Source: Biscogniauxia marginata
Lineage: Eukaryota; Ascomycota; Sordariomycetes; Xylariales; Xylariaceae
Length of the DNA stretch: 64,000 nucleotides
NCBI GenBank assembly: GCA_022695795.1
Contig: MU404055.1
Coordinates: 868,001-932,000, forward strand
Reading direction: 5' to 3'
Part shown: positions 37,290 through 50,416 of the stretch, piece after piece
Position numbering within the stretch: the first letter of the stretch is position 1
Layout of the letters: each line of letters begins with the position of its first letter
The notes under the pieces: model-generated
The model's database searches: none
What the model saw: only the letters and a program-made list of their open reading frames with translations
Told to the model about the DNA's origin: nothing
Made by a program: the position numbers and the translations under genes

Positions 37290-38888
37290 TTATAGCTTCT
37301 TGCAGATCTCGATCCACTTGGCCGTCGAGAAACTCTTGGGTCGCTCGATCGGCGCACCGACGGCGCGGTCGATGATCAGCTGCGGCAGCACGCCAATGGC
37401 ACGCGAGACACCGAACAGCACCGTGTAGTAGTTAGCCTCCGTCAGGCCGTAGTACTGAAGTAGAACACCAGAGTGCGCATCGACGTTGGGATAGGGGTTC
37501 TTGGTCTTGCCATGCTTCGTCAGCACGCCCGGCGCAATCTTGTACACCTGGCTGACCAGCTGGAACATGGGGTCGTTGGGCATCTTCTCCAGGGCGAAGG
37601 TGCGCTGAGCCGTGTATCGGGGGTCAGTCTTTCGCAGGACGGCATGGCCGTATCCGGGGACGACACGGCCCGAGTTCAGGGTAGACCATAGGTAGTCAGT
37701 GATGTTCTTGTCGCTGAGGTCGTCACCGACAGTCTTCTTCATCTCCGTAAGCCAGTTCAGCACTTCCTGGTTGGCAAGACCGTGCAGAGGACCTGCGAGA
37801 CCGTTTAGGCCGGCAGCTAGCGACAGGAAGGGAGAGCTCAGTGCGCTGCCCACAAGATGGGTCGTGTGAGCGCTGACGTTGCCACCTTCATGGTCTGTGT
37901 GAATGGTCAGGTACAACCGCAGCAGCTCGACGAAGTCCTTGTTGTCGCCAAAGCCCAGCTGGTTGGCAAAGTTGAAACTGTAGTCCTGGTCCTTTTGGAC
38001 CGGCGCTACCTTGTTGCCCTTAAAAACGTTCTGGTAGATACGAGCAGCGATGGTGGGCAGCTTGGCAATCAGATCCATCGAGTCCTCGAAAGTATATCCC
38101 CAGTACTCCTTCTTGTTTATCCCCTTAGCATAAGCCTTGGCGAATGACGACGTGTGCTCGAGGGCGGTGACGGCGAGGGAGAATTGGGCCATGGGGTGGA
38201 GATCGGTAGGGCAACGGTCGATGAGCTCCTCGACAAACTTTGGAACATCGGATCGGGCGGCCCACTCGGCAGACAGGTCTCGGACCTGCTGTTCGGACGG
38301 GACCTCTCCGGTCAGGAGTAGCCAAAAGAGACCTGTAGAGAAGGGTTAGCTTTGGAGATTCAATTGGGCACTATACACTCTACGCACCTTCTGGGAGGGG
38401 CTCCTTGCCACCAGGCGCCTTGGGGAGGACTTCTTGACATTCGGGGATGGTCTTGCCACGGAATCGGATACCCTCCTCAGCATCGAGAACGGATCCTTCC
38501 CAAACTAGGGCCTTGATACCTCGGGCACCACCATAGACCTGGTCAAGCGTGACCTTGTCAACGACTTTGGAACCATGCTCTCTGGACAGATTGTAAGCAT
38601 TGCGTGGCGGAAGGCACCAAAAGGTAAGCTCACTTTCTCAGTGCCTTGATCTCCTCGATTTTTTCAGGTAGTAATTCGGCAAAACGCTCCTTGAGGGTCT
38701 AGAGAGACGCGAATTGGTTAATCCATTGAGCCAATGCCAAGTAGAATTTAGCAATTGGATTGCTTTACCTGAGATTTCGAGGCCGAGTAGCATCGCACGG
38801 CGTTGAAAGCTGTGGTGCGGGCCGTAAAGCCGGGGGCTCTCAAGGAGGCCCGCAGGGCAGAAGAGCTTATACGAAATGCAGAAGCCAT
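37290..38888 (-). CDS. CIT1: Citrate synthase, mitochondrial
   Basis: This enzyme condenses oxaloacetate with acetyl-CoA to form citrate, the entry step of the TCA cycle. Exons in minus order are 38888-38769, 38698-38634, 38581-38388 and 38332-37290, giving 473 aa. The first about 38 residues are Arg/Ser/Ala-rich without acidic residues ([20 protein letters not shown]), a clear mitochondrial presequence. Catalytic residues are all visible: His in [12 protein letters not shown], His in [15 protein letters not shown] and Asp in [11 protein letters not shown]. Other family blocks include [20 protein letters not shown] and [20 protein letters not shown]. The presequence favours the mitochondrial TCA enzyme over the peroxisomal isoform or 2-methylcitrate synthase. 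The promoter region is shared with the divergent Seb1/Nrd1 gene. Confidence 0.96.
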
Positions 38889-41105
38889 GTTGATGGGAGG
38901 GCTAGGGACAGGAAAGAGAATTGGTGATCAGAGACGTCGGGGTTATGCAAGGAGAAAAAAAAGATGAGAAGGCTGACGGATTTCACGAAAGGGAAAAAAA
39001 AGTTAATACCTCACCTTTTTAGCAGAACTGGGATTTTGGAGGCTCGGATAGATGGGGTTTCCCCAACCAATTGGAAAGAACCATACGGAGGTTATCCGGG
39101 TACTGAATGTTAAGGCCTTCTTCCTTCGGTAATATGAAATAATGCAAGATTGCGTGTGTTGGTTTTACTAAGTCCGGCCCGAAGTAACACCGGACAGTAG
39201 CAGCACTAACACTCGATACCCTCCCGACTGATACCCGCCTGCATCTCAAAACCCGCGGCTACCTACTAGAGGTTACTACATTCCATGTACCCATGACGGG
39301 CCCCCGGCCTTCCGATTTGCGGCTGTCTCACACTACGCTAGGTTAGTTACCTAACTGGTAGGCTTCCCGGGTTGACGTCAGTCTCACTTCACGAACCCCG
39401 AAGAGGCTTGTCTGACCCTTCATTGGTCGGATTGTCCATTAAGCCGATATTCCACAAGCATTCATGAGGGAGGTGTCTTAAGTCTATAGGGGTTCTGCTC
39501 AACATCTCTATAAGTCATACCTAATCATAGAGTACCGGGAACCTTTCGTTGGGAGAGAGGATTCGCTTGGTGTTAGTAATAGGATGGAGTCTAGGCTGCT
39601 ACGTGTAGTAACCTAGGCGGGTACTTGCACCTATCAGAATTAGTTGATATATTTGTGTGACTTGTAATGAGTCCTATAGGTTCCGTTACCCGCGACCAGG
39701 TGAAAAACATCACCTGGGTGCGTAACCGAGTTTCAGGACTACCTAAACTACGTAGTATCGGGATATTGATTGCCCTTTTATTAATATAGAAGGTATAGGC
39801 ATGTTTAAACAAATCTCTTAGAAATCGGACCTCATGTTTCTACAAAGTCGCAAGCTACCTAAATATATAATTCCGTCCTCGTGTGACTTATAATTGGAGA
39901 GCATTAAGTATGTAGGTACTTGATCTTTAACCACAATTCCCCTCGCCCTCCCCAGGTATTTTACAATATTTATTTTAAAAATAAAAAGCTCGGTAGATCT
40001 TGTAGAGTTTCAACCATTGGATTTTTAGTAATACTAAATTTGGTTGGCTACAAAAATTTGTTCAGGTCAAATAGTGCACGGTCCTCACCACAGCTTTATT
40101 AGAATAGTAGGTATGTAAAGGTAAACGGTGAGAGAAAAAAATAAAGGAAAAAAAAAAAGCAGCCACGTTTTGTGCACATTCAACAAACTACATTTGTAAT
40201 ATCGGCCGGGACACGGGGGAAATATGCAAAATGGGAAGAAAACAAAATAAAGAATTAAAAGAAGAAAAGTTTATTGTGTCTTATGGCTTCTCATATTTAA
40301 TTGTTCTGTGCCTTGAATGCATGGAGCTTCCCGCCGCTAGATATCCTGTAAGTTCATTTAATTGTAGGTACTCGCTACCCTAAGTTAGCTAGCTATAAGT
40401 ACGTGTGTTCCCTCCCGTGTTCTGTTCCGATGTGGCTGGAAAGCTAAGCAGTGAAAAAGGTCTCCACCTGCAACCGAGTACCTACTATACCCTTTGGCAC
40501 TCCCCTCTTTCTTTCCTCCTACCAAAATTTCTACCCTAACTCTCTCTTGTTGATAAATCTCCCCCGACATCCCCAAACCGACGGCATCTCCTTCTCTCTC
40601 CATTACACTTTGTAATCCCCATCGCCATCTAAGGCATCTCGTCAAGGCTGCTGCTCCGCTGGCAGCTCTCGTAATCAGCATCATCGCTATCAAGGAACTA
40701 CTAGCTTTCCAGTTTACCCGCGGCAAGTCTCGTTTCGACTTGGCCAGCGGGACGAGTGATTAAATCCATCACCAGAGGCTTGTCTCTAGGTGCCATTCAC
40801 GCGTCGCAGCATTTCGCACCGCTTTTCTGCAGCGGATTCACCACCCACGCTTTTGAATCATTCTAGGACATCCTGCAGGAACATTGCGACATCTATCTAC
40901 CTAGACTTGCCCTTCCCAGGTTGTAACTCGTTAGACGCGCCAAGCCCCCTACCTCTTGTAGCCGCCAACCTCCAAGGAAGTTCTCTCGTACTTGATAACA
41001 ATCAGCTTCGTCGCGCGTCCTTGCTCTACAGGTTTTTGCCGGACTGCCTTGACTTGCTTCGTGCTCATCGTCCTTGACGCTCCTCAAGAAAGCCGTCACG
41101 CAACC
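38889..41105. other. Divergent intergenic between citrate synthase and the Seb1/Nrd1 gene
   Basis: No gene is seen in 2.2 kb. The middle part (39800-40300) is AT-rich. The part just before the Seb1/Nrd1 start (40490-41100) is C/T-rich, like a fungal promoter or 5' leader. Confidence 0.6.
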
Positions 41106-43701
41106 ATGTCGGCAGTAGCAGAACTTGAGACTGGCTTGAATGCCATGCAGGCCTTGAAGCCACCTGGAGTTTCAGGATCGCGTATTCAATCCTTAACCGC
41201 TCTGTGCGTCGAAAATGTCCAGGTAAGACTCGCGAACTCCAGGTTCTACACTGCCGTGTCATCGCATCGACGCTAATCTGACTTGTCCGTTGTAGTCCGA
41301 ATCCGTACTCATCCAGAAGATATACACCCACTTCAAGAAAGCCCCTGCGACTCACAAATTGGGAGTACTCTATGTTGTAGATTCCGTAACTCGCAGATGG
41401 GTCGACCATGCCAAGCAGCATGGCCAGCCCATTAATAGTTCTGCACAAGATGGGACTTACGCTGCCGGCGTGCATAGAGTAACGGAATTGCTTCCTGTCT
41501 TGATGAATGATATCCTTCAGAATGCCCCCGGAGAACAAAAGGTACGCTTTATCACAGACTCGCCGCCCACGCATCGTAGTCTCAGCAACAGCATCAGTTA
41601 TAAGGCTCCTAGAACCTGCTGTAATAGGCCGATACCTCCTAGAAGGCTTGAAGATGTTGCTGGGATGTTGACTAAGAATATGCACTTACCTGACCGTTCC
41701 GTGTAGGAGAAGATTAAGAAGCTCGTTGATATCTGGGAGAAGGGGCAAACCTTTCCCGCATCCATGATCGAGTCCTTCAAGCAGAAGCTCAATACTCTCT
41801 CTGTCCAAAGTAGGTTATCCTCTTCCCATCGGGACTGCTCTTCTTCCCACCACTCTTAGATCGTTGCGCTTCGTGTGTGGTTCATATATCTGATTTGCTT
41901 TTCTGCTATGCTAGACGAATCCACTACGCCGATCGGTAGTCCTCCCCCCGGTCCTGGTTTTCCAGGTTTGCCTGATAACAAACCAACTACGTCCGAGGCC
42001 CCAAATGCTATTATGGAGGCTCTCGCGAACATTGCCCGCCAAAACATCACTGCTGCTCCGACTAATAACGCCGTAGCTGCTCCAGCTAATCCGTACAGCC
42101 TACCACCAGCGCAGACAGGTGCAGTGCAGCAGCCGGGCTTTCAAATGGGTCAGAGTCAGCCCCCTGTTCCCACTCCTGCTCCTGCTTCTGCGCCTAATCC
42201 TTATTCAGCGGCGCCGCAGCCTGTAAATGTTCCTGGAATGCCATATTCGTTCCCTCAACTAGGTCAAGCTCAGACCCAGCCATTTGTGCCTCCGGTGACT
42301 GCGAGTAGTCAAGTCCCCGGGTTTCCTGGCGTAGTTCCTAGTGCACCTCCACCAGCCGCTGCTGCTGGCATGGATCCTAATGTCCAACAACAAGTGATGC
42401 TTATCAAATTACTTGCGGATCAAGGCATTCCATTTGATAAGATCCCAACTATCATAGCTGGAATCCAGGGGAACGGCACGGCTGCTCCGTCCGCTGCTCT
42501 GCCTGCTGCCCCCGTTCCTCAGCCAGGCCAAGTCCCTTACACTGGCTCATGGGGCCAGGACGGCTTTAGACCTGACGAGTCACGTGACCGCGGCTTCCAT
42601 CAAGTGAGATCGCCAAATAGATATCGCAATAGATCAAGATCACGTTCCCCCCCACGTCAATGGGACCAGCGGGGCTCGCCTCGAGGTCGTGAATATGGAA
42701 GCTTTGGACGTAACTCTCCTGGTCCCGGACGCGTGGACGATCGTGATCGTCGTGGTAGAGGACCAGAGTACCGCCAGCGCAGCCCACCCGGACGTCGTGG
42801 TAGAAGTGCAACCCCTCCTTCTGAATTATCTCAACCGTCTGCGAAGTGGGTTGATTATGATAGAACCATCCCCCAAGGACACATCAAGGGTATGCCACTT
42901 CTATTTCTGAGACAGGCTTGCGCTAACATAATGTGTAGTTTTGAGCAGAACCCTGTTTGTTGGAGGTGTCACGTAAGACCCCCTGGCCCTCTCTCTTGTT
43001 TATTCGCTTAGGTGAACACTCACTAAATTGATGCACTATAGGGTTCCGGAAAGCGAACTACGAAGCGCCTTCAATCGACATGGCCAGGTGCAAACTTGCA
43101 TCGTCAATAAAGACAAACGTCACGCCTTTGTGAAGATGGTCACCCGCCGGGATGCTGTTACTGCGAAAGATGCTATGGAGAATAGTAATTTTAGAGTGAG
43201 TCCAAATTATGGAGGTGCTCTCTACGTTACCTAGGATTGACAAAGATGCAGACACGTTGGGGCGTAGGATTTGGACCTCGAGACTGCAGCGACTACCAAA
43301 CGGGAATCAGTGTCATTCCCATCAACAAATTGACCGAGGCGGATAGAAAATGGATGCTGACGGCCGAATATGGCGGTAGTGGTGGCCGGAATATTGAGTC
43401 GGGCTTGGTGGTTGAAGAGCCCGATATCGAGATCGGCGCCGGCGTCTCATCCAAGGCGATTAGCCGCCGTATGCAAACGGACAAAGGCGGAAGACATGGG
43501 CCCAAATCCAGCCGAGGCCCTGCCGAAGATGAGGGGGACCTCACTCGATGGCGGCGAAACAGGGATCATCGCCGAGAGGACCACCATGAAGAAAGGAGCC
43601 CAGCAAACTCGGATGTCCCTCAGTTTCCGTTCGGAATTGCCACGGGACCTAACGGAATGCCCATGTTCCCGCCCGGCTTTGCTTTCCCGCCCCCAGAGTA
43701 G
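41106..43701 (+). CDS. Seb1/Nrd1-type RNA polymerase II CTD-binding, RNA-binding termination factor
   Basis: These proteins bind the Pol II C-terminal domain through a CID and nascent RNA through an RRM, promoting 3' processing and termination. Exons are 41106-41222, 41296-41541, 41707-41809, 41915-42889, 42939-42972, 43042-43195 and 43252-43701, giving 692 aa. The CID spans residues 1-150, with HFKKAPATHKLGVLYVVDSV and KLVDIWEKGQTFP. A Pro/Ala/Gln-rich linker, an RS/RG-rich stretch (RNRSRSRSPPRQWDQRG) and KWVDYDRTIPQGHIK lead to the RRM (about 481-545: RNP2 RTLFVGGV, RNP1 region KRHAFVKMV). The Seb1/Nrd1-specific tail motif TRWGVGFGPRDCSDY then follows. RNP2 lies in a 34-nt microexon. The Pro-rich C-terminus is low complexity. 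The CID plus RRM plus GFGPRDC arrangement excludes Pcf11 and Rtt103. Confidence 0.93.
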
Positions 43702-46700
43702 TAAGCTACTAGCGGATAAGGAATTACATGGTCAAGCTCTCGAGAGTGCCCATGATCAATAATAACGGCATGAGCTTTCGACGGACAACGCTAGGGCACC
43801 TCAACATGATACAACTTGCGGAGACCTCACGGGTAATTGGCATAGATTGGCGTTTGGGTGGTGCAAAAAAAAGGGAGAAAAAAGTTCTCCCGGGTTGTTT
43901 CCTGTATATCTGTCTGAATATGTATGTATCTGAGCAGGTTCATCGTAGCATTGGTGATGATTCACGAAGATGATGCTCAGGCTGAACCATCATTGGGGAT
44001 CTGGCGTTGGTATCTTATTTTCACGTCTCGTTAGGCTTGCGGCCTGATCTGGTGAGGAGCTGGCCCTTAATAGGACACACCTTTATGATTCTACAATGCA
44101 TAGTTTCTAGTCTAGGACATTCCTAATATAATGTACTATAAGATAATATATTTGGCTTCTAAACCACTGAAAACAGTATGGAGGAGTAAGGGCTATTGTC
44201 TTCACTAAGCAACACCGAGACTCCACATGGGAAGATATGCAGGTGAAGCTTGTCTGATCGGGGTTTGAAACTTTATTATCTACATACATGTAGGATGCTA
44301 CATGCTCACCGCGTTAGTTTGGTGGGTTAATGTAGTAGGTACCTCCCAAGGCTAATCAGGTTAGCAGTTCAGTGTTTACCTGGTACGGAACAGACGGAAC
44401 AGCTCTGGCAGGAACCCCGGGGAGAGGACGGACGGCACTTAGGTTTTTAAACCACAACTAAACGGAGCTGCATGATACGTACCTATGCATGCACGATGGC
44501 CTTAGGTACATATGTAGTTGTAACCCTGAGGTACGAACAATGATATGATGATATGTTAGGTATGTAGGTACTATGTATGCTAGGTATGCTGTACGATCCG
44601 GAATGCTCTCCAATGGGTATAGTTAGTTACTAGAACGCATGTTAATTTGGAATTACTATTGGCATTTTTCTCTCTCTTCCCTTTCCCCTTTATTCCCTTT
44701 CTTTCTTTCTTTTCTTCCTTCCTTGGCGAGTTCTGGGCGCTGTGCTTGGTATTGGTATTGGTCTTAGTCTTGGTATTGTGCTTGCTTACCATAATGGTTT
44801 ACGCATATAGGACAAACTAAGGAGGGGAAATTTCCGAGGAATACGAGAACTCTTGGAAGGAATTTTATATTTATCAGGGAGAGAGAAAAGAAAGAAGCCT
44901 GCCGAGGCCTGTCTCTCATCTCTTTCAATTTTCTCTCTTGGTCTGGGGGAAGAAATGGATGTTGACGGTGCCGAGGTGCCAAATACGATAAGGACGGGAA
45001 AGTGGGGGAGCGTCGATAGAGTTGCGTCTGATTGGTGGCTTTATCAAGTTTTTGTATGATACGATCTCGTTTAGACTTGTTCTAGAATAATTAAAAAGAT
45101 GTCGCTGTCGATACCTACCTACCTACCTACCTACCTACCTATGTACACACACCGGGCCAGAATTTCTCTAATTGGAGTGAGGCTATTAGCAACATCGCTA
45201 TAGATCTATTTCGTACAAGGTTAATACAGATATCTCTATACGCCAAGAGATTGACAATGCAAACTCTACCTAGATATATCGAGCACGTGAGCTACGGTAC
45301 TTACCTCTTGTGCAATCCCTTATTCCCTCTCCTTTCTTTTCCCCATACGTATCGAGGCATATATATGTACGATCCCTTCAAAAAGTCATATCATAATCTA
45401 CATAGGTACCTATTCACACCGCTTCCAGCCATCTCTGTTTACCAGAATAGGCATCTACCTCGTGTCCGTTTTTTACGTCACTTTTGACTAAAATATCTCA
45501 TCCCCCCCCTCCTCATCCAGCCGAAGCCGAGCGATGGAAAACGGAAGAAAACGCCTTGGCCACATGTTTTTTTTTTTTTTTCCTCCCACCGCATTTCTGT
45601 AGAGATCGTACCGTACTGTGTGTAAAGCCGGTACTTGGGTAGGTGCTTACATGGGTTCCTTAGGTAGGTAGTCCGTACCTAGGCACATAACCTTGTATCT
45701 ATCTACCTTTCAGAATAGCTTTGACCCACCAAAGCCTTAATGGAGTTTCGCGCTCGCCTCACTTACACTACCTACACTACCTACACTACCTAGGTAATCT
45801 GTCTCGCCTTGTCGCCCTTTCATCGTACGCCCGGTAAAAGGAAACGAAAAGGGTCCAGAACCTACCTAAGGTACCTCTTCTTCCGCCGGGACTTGTCGGT
45901 CAAATCTACACCGGCCTTTTTATTTTATTTTAACCGGGGACCTTTACACGTAGGTACGTACCAGGTACCTTAGTATATGAGGGAAATAAATAAATAAAAA
46001 TTCCTCATCTAGGATAATCAGTTTTATACGACATGCATAAAAACAAATATACCTATGTACATACTATAGTCACATGTAAATTACACATAAACCAGCACAA
46101 AGTCTTACCCATGGACCCCCAAGTCCCCTAACCCCACCTAATTACCTCAGCTATACCTCAGGTATAGGTATAAGATTATCTCCTATTATATACAGTATAT
46201 ATCCCTCAAGAACCTGACAAGGTTGCCAAACAACCAAGTAAACCAACAAGCCAACCAAGGAAATATGCCGTACTGTATACAGCAAGATCCCTTCCCCCTC
46301 CCCCTCCCCCTGGATACCTGCAACCTTTCTCCATACAGTACACACATTTTCCATCTTTCCCCTTCCCTAGCTTATACATAAGCAGCTACCCTAGCTGCAT
46401 AAAGCCGTAGCTTTTACCTTCCCCTAGTAGTAATCTAGTGTAGGTAGCTAAGGGGTTCGTTCTCCTCCCCCCACCCACGGGATACATATGCACTAAGGGT
46501 CTTACCTCCCCTAACCTAGCTATATAGCTAAAATATTATAGCGTACAGTACATATAGGTAGCAGCTCTGATAGGTATTCGTTATATACCCCCCTTTCTGG
46601 GTAGGTGTCTCGACTTTCGAGGATAAGGGTCTTAACTCTAAATTACGCATGTCTTTCTGTATTCCACGAGGGAGTTCTGGCCAGAGGCGCCGTCATGCCT

Positions 46701-46975
46701 CATAGAGGTAGGTAGTAGTAATAAGTAGAAAGGTCCAAGGGAGAAGACGCATGGATAAGTGGGAGAGCCGGACCTAGAGTGTGGCGCTACATAATGCAAT
46801 ATGCCTCAACAAAGGAAAACCTCAAGAATTCACATTTGCTATAATTCTTCTCTACTGTGAGCCTGTTGGCGTGATAAATTTGAAGAATGAGAGAAGAGGA
46901 GAAGAAAGTCTCGGCTGGTTGTATATAGAAGCAATGAACCATTATTTTTGAACCTGTTATTTACTTGAGCGATCT
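43702..46975. other. Convergent intergenic, 3.3 kb, repeat-rich
   Basis: No gene is supported. It contains an (ACCT)7 run (45113-45140), an imperfect TTGGTATTGG repeat (44742-44780), a 15-nt T-run near 45567, ACTACCTAC triplicates (about 45764-45795), C/T runs near 46290 and many ACCTA/TAGGT motifs. Confidence 0.6.
45113..45140. repeat. (ACCT)7 microsatellite
   Basis: Seven perfect ACCT units. This is the longest pure tract of a motif that recurs in shorter form throughout the intergenic DNA of the window. Confidence 0.9.
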
Positions 46976-49900
46976 CTATTGTAAGTTACATGTGCCGTTC
47001 GGCCGATCTTCCTTGCCGCCCTCGCCACCCTCAACACTCGATTCGTAGTCCAAGTCCGCCGGAGAGATCTCGAGCTCGGCTCCCTCTGCCTCGAGCTTAA
47101 GCCGAGTCGTCGTGTCCAGGGAGCCCTTGGAGAAATCTAGGTTGCCGTTCCGGCCGTGGAAAACTCGGAACGCCTGCAATTTCTCCTCGCCCTCGTCCTC
47201 GCTCGATACCCGACGTTGCCTTGGGAACCTCTGCGCCCTAGAGAAGTTCTGGTTGCATTGTTGCTGGTTCTCAAATCCGCTTAGAAGGGGCCCGTTGACA
47301 TCGCCATCGAGATGTGCCTCTGCGCGGAACAGGCCCGTCCGTGAATAGTTTTCCCCCTGGATGACACCAATCGTAGCATCCGTGTGGCGCGCGAGCTCCG
47401 AGTTTTTTAGATACTCCCTGGCTCTTGTTTGACCAGTTGCGAGTCTCGGCCCAGACGAGCTTGGATCTTCAGGGAGAGGCGGTTCCGCGTGAGGTATGAA
47501 TGGACGAGGTCGCCGAATAGCACGTTGTTTTCCGTTCAGCTGTAAATTCAAGAAACCGGATGAAACAGCGGTAGATTTGCTCTGGTCTCCGCCCTCGTCT
47601 TCTTCTAGTGCCATCAGGTAGACTCGCCCACTGCCATCTCCAATGACCAGCTTGGTGAAATCCGGGGAGAAAGCGCCGACCGTGATTGGTGCCGCCACCT
47701 CAATAAGATCCTTGACGTGGACGCCCTTGCCATGCCGTATGTTCCATACCTTGACGACTCCGTCGGATGAACCGGTGTATAGGCGATCCGCAGTGGTGCC
47801 CCATGCTGTGAACTTGACGCCTACGTCTTCTTGCTCTCGATCGCCGAGAAGCTCTTCAACGGGGTCTAGTTTGGTGTCAGTGGTCATACTTTAGATGGTG
47901 CGTCGTCGACTTACCGCCGTGTTCCAGAACACACATTGGGTGATCGGTTGCAGCCGTATCCCATACGTATACTTTCCCGTCAGTACAGCTGGCCGTGACG
48001 TACGAGTATAAAGTGCTATTGGGCCTATTCATGTGTCAGCTAGGATCAAGTACAGCAACAGGGATGAAATACCTGATTGAAAGCTCATTGATATCAACTG
48101 CGGCGCAGTCGAGAGTCTTGATAGCACCATACTGTCCAGTCTCTGGGTTCGGCTCGAATATTCGAATCTGCGTCCGAGGCTGGTCTTCCACTTTCTCTAG
48201 AGTCTGAGATGCCGAGGTAGCAGCAGCAAAACTCCCTCGTGAAGGGTGCCAGGCAACCTCAAACACATTCTGGGTTTTGGCGCTGTTGACTTTGACTTGA
48301 GTCCTCGTAACTGTATTCCAGAGACAAAGCTCGCCGGTAGCCAGCTTATCTTCCGGTATTTCATGGTCTTCACCTCCGATACTCCTGGGAGAATACCCAA
48401 TGAGAAGGAGGTGCTGCACTTCCGGGGCGAGACCCCATCGTATCGCGGCAGGGAAATAAGCCCACTTCTCGGAAGGCATATAATCTTCGTCGTGGACCCT
48501 TGTGCACGAATACGAATCATACTGACTACCAGAAACATCTGATGTATCCAAGTGATAGACTCGGACAGCCTCTGTGGGGACATCGGCGGCGGTCGTTATG
48601 GTGCCAGTCCGGTTTTTGGAAGCGATGACAAAGTTGACTCGCCCACCGTGTTCCCAGGTGCCGACATTCGTTATCGAGTCTCCATCGAGCTTCCATATTT
48701 TAACCGTCTTGTCAAAACTGGACGTGAAAGCTAGGCCGGTGGAGGGCTCGTAGTCGGACGACACCACAGACGTGTAAAGCCACGGATCTTGGCTCTCCCT
48801 CATCGATTCTAGAGCATTGTCCCCGTGGGACACAATAGGACGGACAATGCGGTGGTCAGGATACGCCTGTAAGGTATTTGACGTGGCCGAGCCAAGTAGA
48901 AGGTTCCCTGGCTTGTTGTATTGCTGATTGTGGGAGTCGGAATGTGTCGTAGTGCCGCAAATAAAATGGGTATTAGAAAGCCAACTCATCGCCATCAAGT
49001 CGCCAGCACAGTTGGTCCATTCCACTTTGGGTTCGAGGTAATCTTCCTTGTTGCTCTTAAACGCCGTTGTGAAGTTCTGATACCTCCTAGTAAGTCCGAT
49101 ATGATTACCGGCTATCTCTCTGGTCAACAATAGAGCCGGTACTCTGTTTGCTCGAAAGATGTCACTTCGAGACACAATGTCTTCTCGCTCGAGAAATAAG
49201 GACCTGGTGTCCGAACTAAGCTTCTTGTAATATAGGTCATCGAGGAAATTGGTAATGTCGGTTGCTGTCCGTCTCAGTAGGGAACGAGGTGGTCGATCGT
49301 AGCCGGTGTATTTTTGGCTATGTACAGCCGCGAGACGTGTTTTCAAGTCGCCCACTTTCTTGAGGAGATGACGCAAATCATGCAAAACCGTCCTCTGGGT
49401 TTTCTTGATGGGTCTGCCATACGCGGCCCTCGCTACATATCGGAGATATTTAATTTCAGACGGGGTGAAATCGACATGGAATACATCCGGGCGAAGAAGC
49501 TCTGTAGATGCGAGAAACAGGCCCTTTTTTTGAGAACCAGATATGATGGATTGCCGTACATCCGTTCTGAGATATGGCCGCGAGGGTAGGTCAAACCATT
49601 GGCTTCGGGTTGCTAATGGGGTGGCTTCCTTCCTGGATTCGTACGCTTTACCTGACTGCCATTTGGTAGCCTTGGCTCGCGCGCGTAGTCGCTGTGGTGT
49701 AATTGGGGGAGTGTGTGCTTTAGGTCGGCGTTTGGGACTTTCGAGCTTATCGTGGTCATCATCGTGGTCATCGTGATCATCGTTGTCGCCGTCGTAGTCA
49801 TCACCATCGTCGCCGTTGTCCTCATCATCACCGTCGTCTTCGATGGAAGGTAGGACTGGTAGCGGAGTCGAATGCGAATGTCGACGAAACTCCTGTAGAG

Positions 49901-50416
49901 CATCAGCCATAGTTCGTGACGTGAACCGCAGGGGGGACATACAGGACCAGCCGTCAGCTCGAGAACGCGCCTCTGGATGCGTACCGCCACGAGGGCTTCC
50001 ACGTCTCCCGGAATCTTGCCATTTCCTCCGCGAAAGTGACGTTCGAACGCCGTGTCAACTATGTGTCGAATCACGGCAGCGCCCAACCTCTTGACATCGT
50101 AGATATTATTGTCGAGCTTCTCGGTCGCATGATCGAGGTGTGGAAAGACCTGGAGTTCTAGGCACTTCTCCAGAGCGGCCTGCTCCGGCAGAGCCTCGCC
50201 TTCTATTTTCCGACGTTTTGTAGGTCGGTCTTGGAGGGAAAGCCTGGGGGGTGACGGCAGTGGCTTTTCGGGTTTTGGTGTAACCGCAGGCGCGAGCAAT
50301 CTGGGATTACTCGGTTCAAGAATTATCTGGACGTCTTCGTCTTCGTCGTCGGCAGTCAGGTCTACAATCTCGTGGTGTAGCGAGCGCATTGCATACGCAG
50401 GCGCGTTGGCACCCAT
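46976..50416 (-). CDS. Large WD40-repeat protein, function unknown (possibly nuclear)
   Basis: The 1097-aa product is encoded by exons 50416-49943, 49892-48073, 48024-47915 and 47865-46976 (minus order). All three introns are 48-50 nt with clean signals. The head has an acidic SUMO-interaction-like IVDLTADDEDEDVQII and a basic PTKRRKIE patch that could be a nuclear signal. Residues around 170-195 form an Asp/His/Gly tract (DDYDGDNDDHDDHDDDHD). WD40 blades occupy about 440-900, for example TSSFDKTVKIWKLDG, GKVYVWDTAATDHP and TGSSDGVVKVWNIRHG. The WNIR there is close to the DDB1-binding WDxR box. The C-terminal about 200 residues are charged and disordered. I cannot name an orthologue. A role with DDB1/CUL4, as for DIM-9/Raf1-type proteins, is only a possibility. 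The promoter abuts the AT-rich island. Confidence 0.82.

Noticed and set aside
45113..45140. Tandem repeats that might suggest a CRISPR-like array or telomere
   Set aside because: They are 3-6 nt microsatellites without spacers or TTAGGG units; the organism is a fungus.
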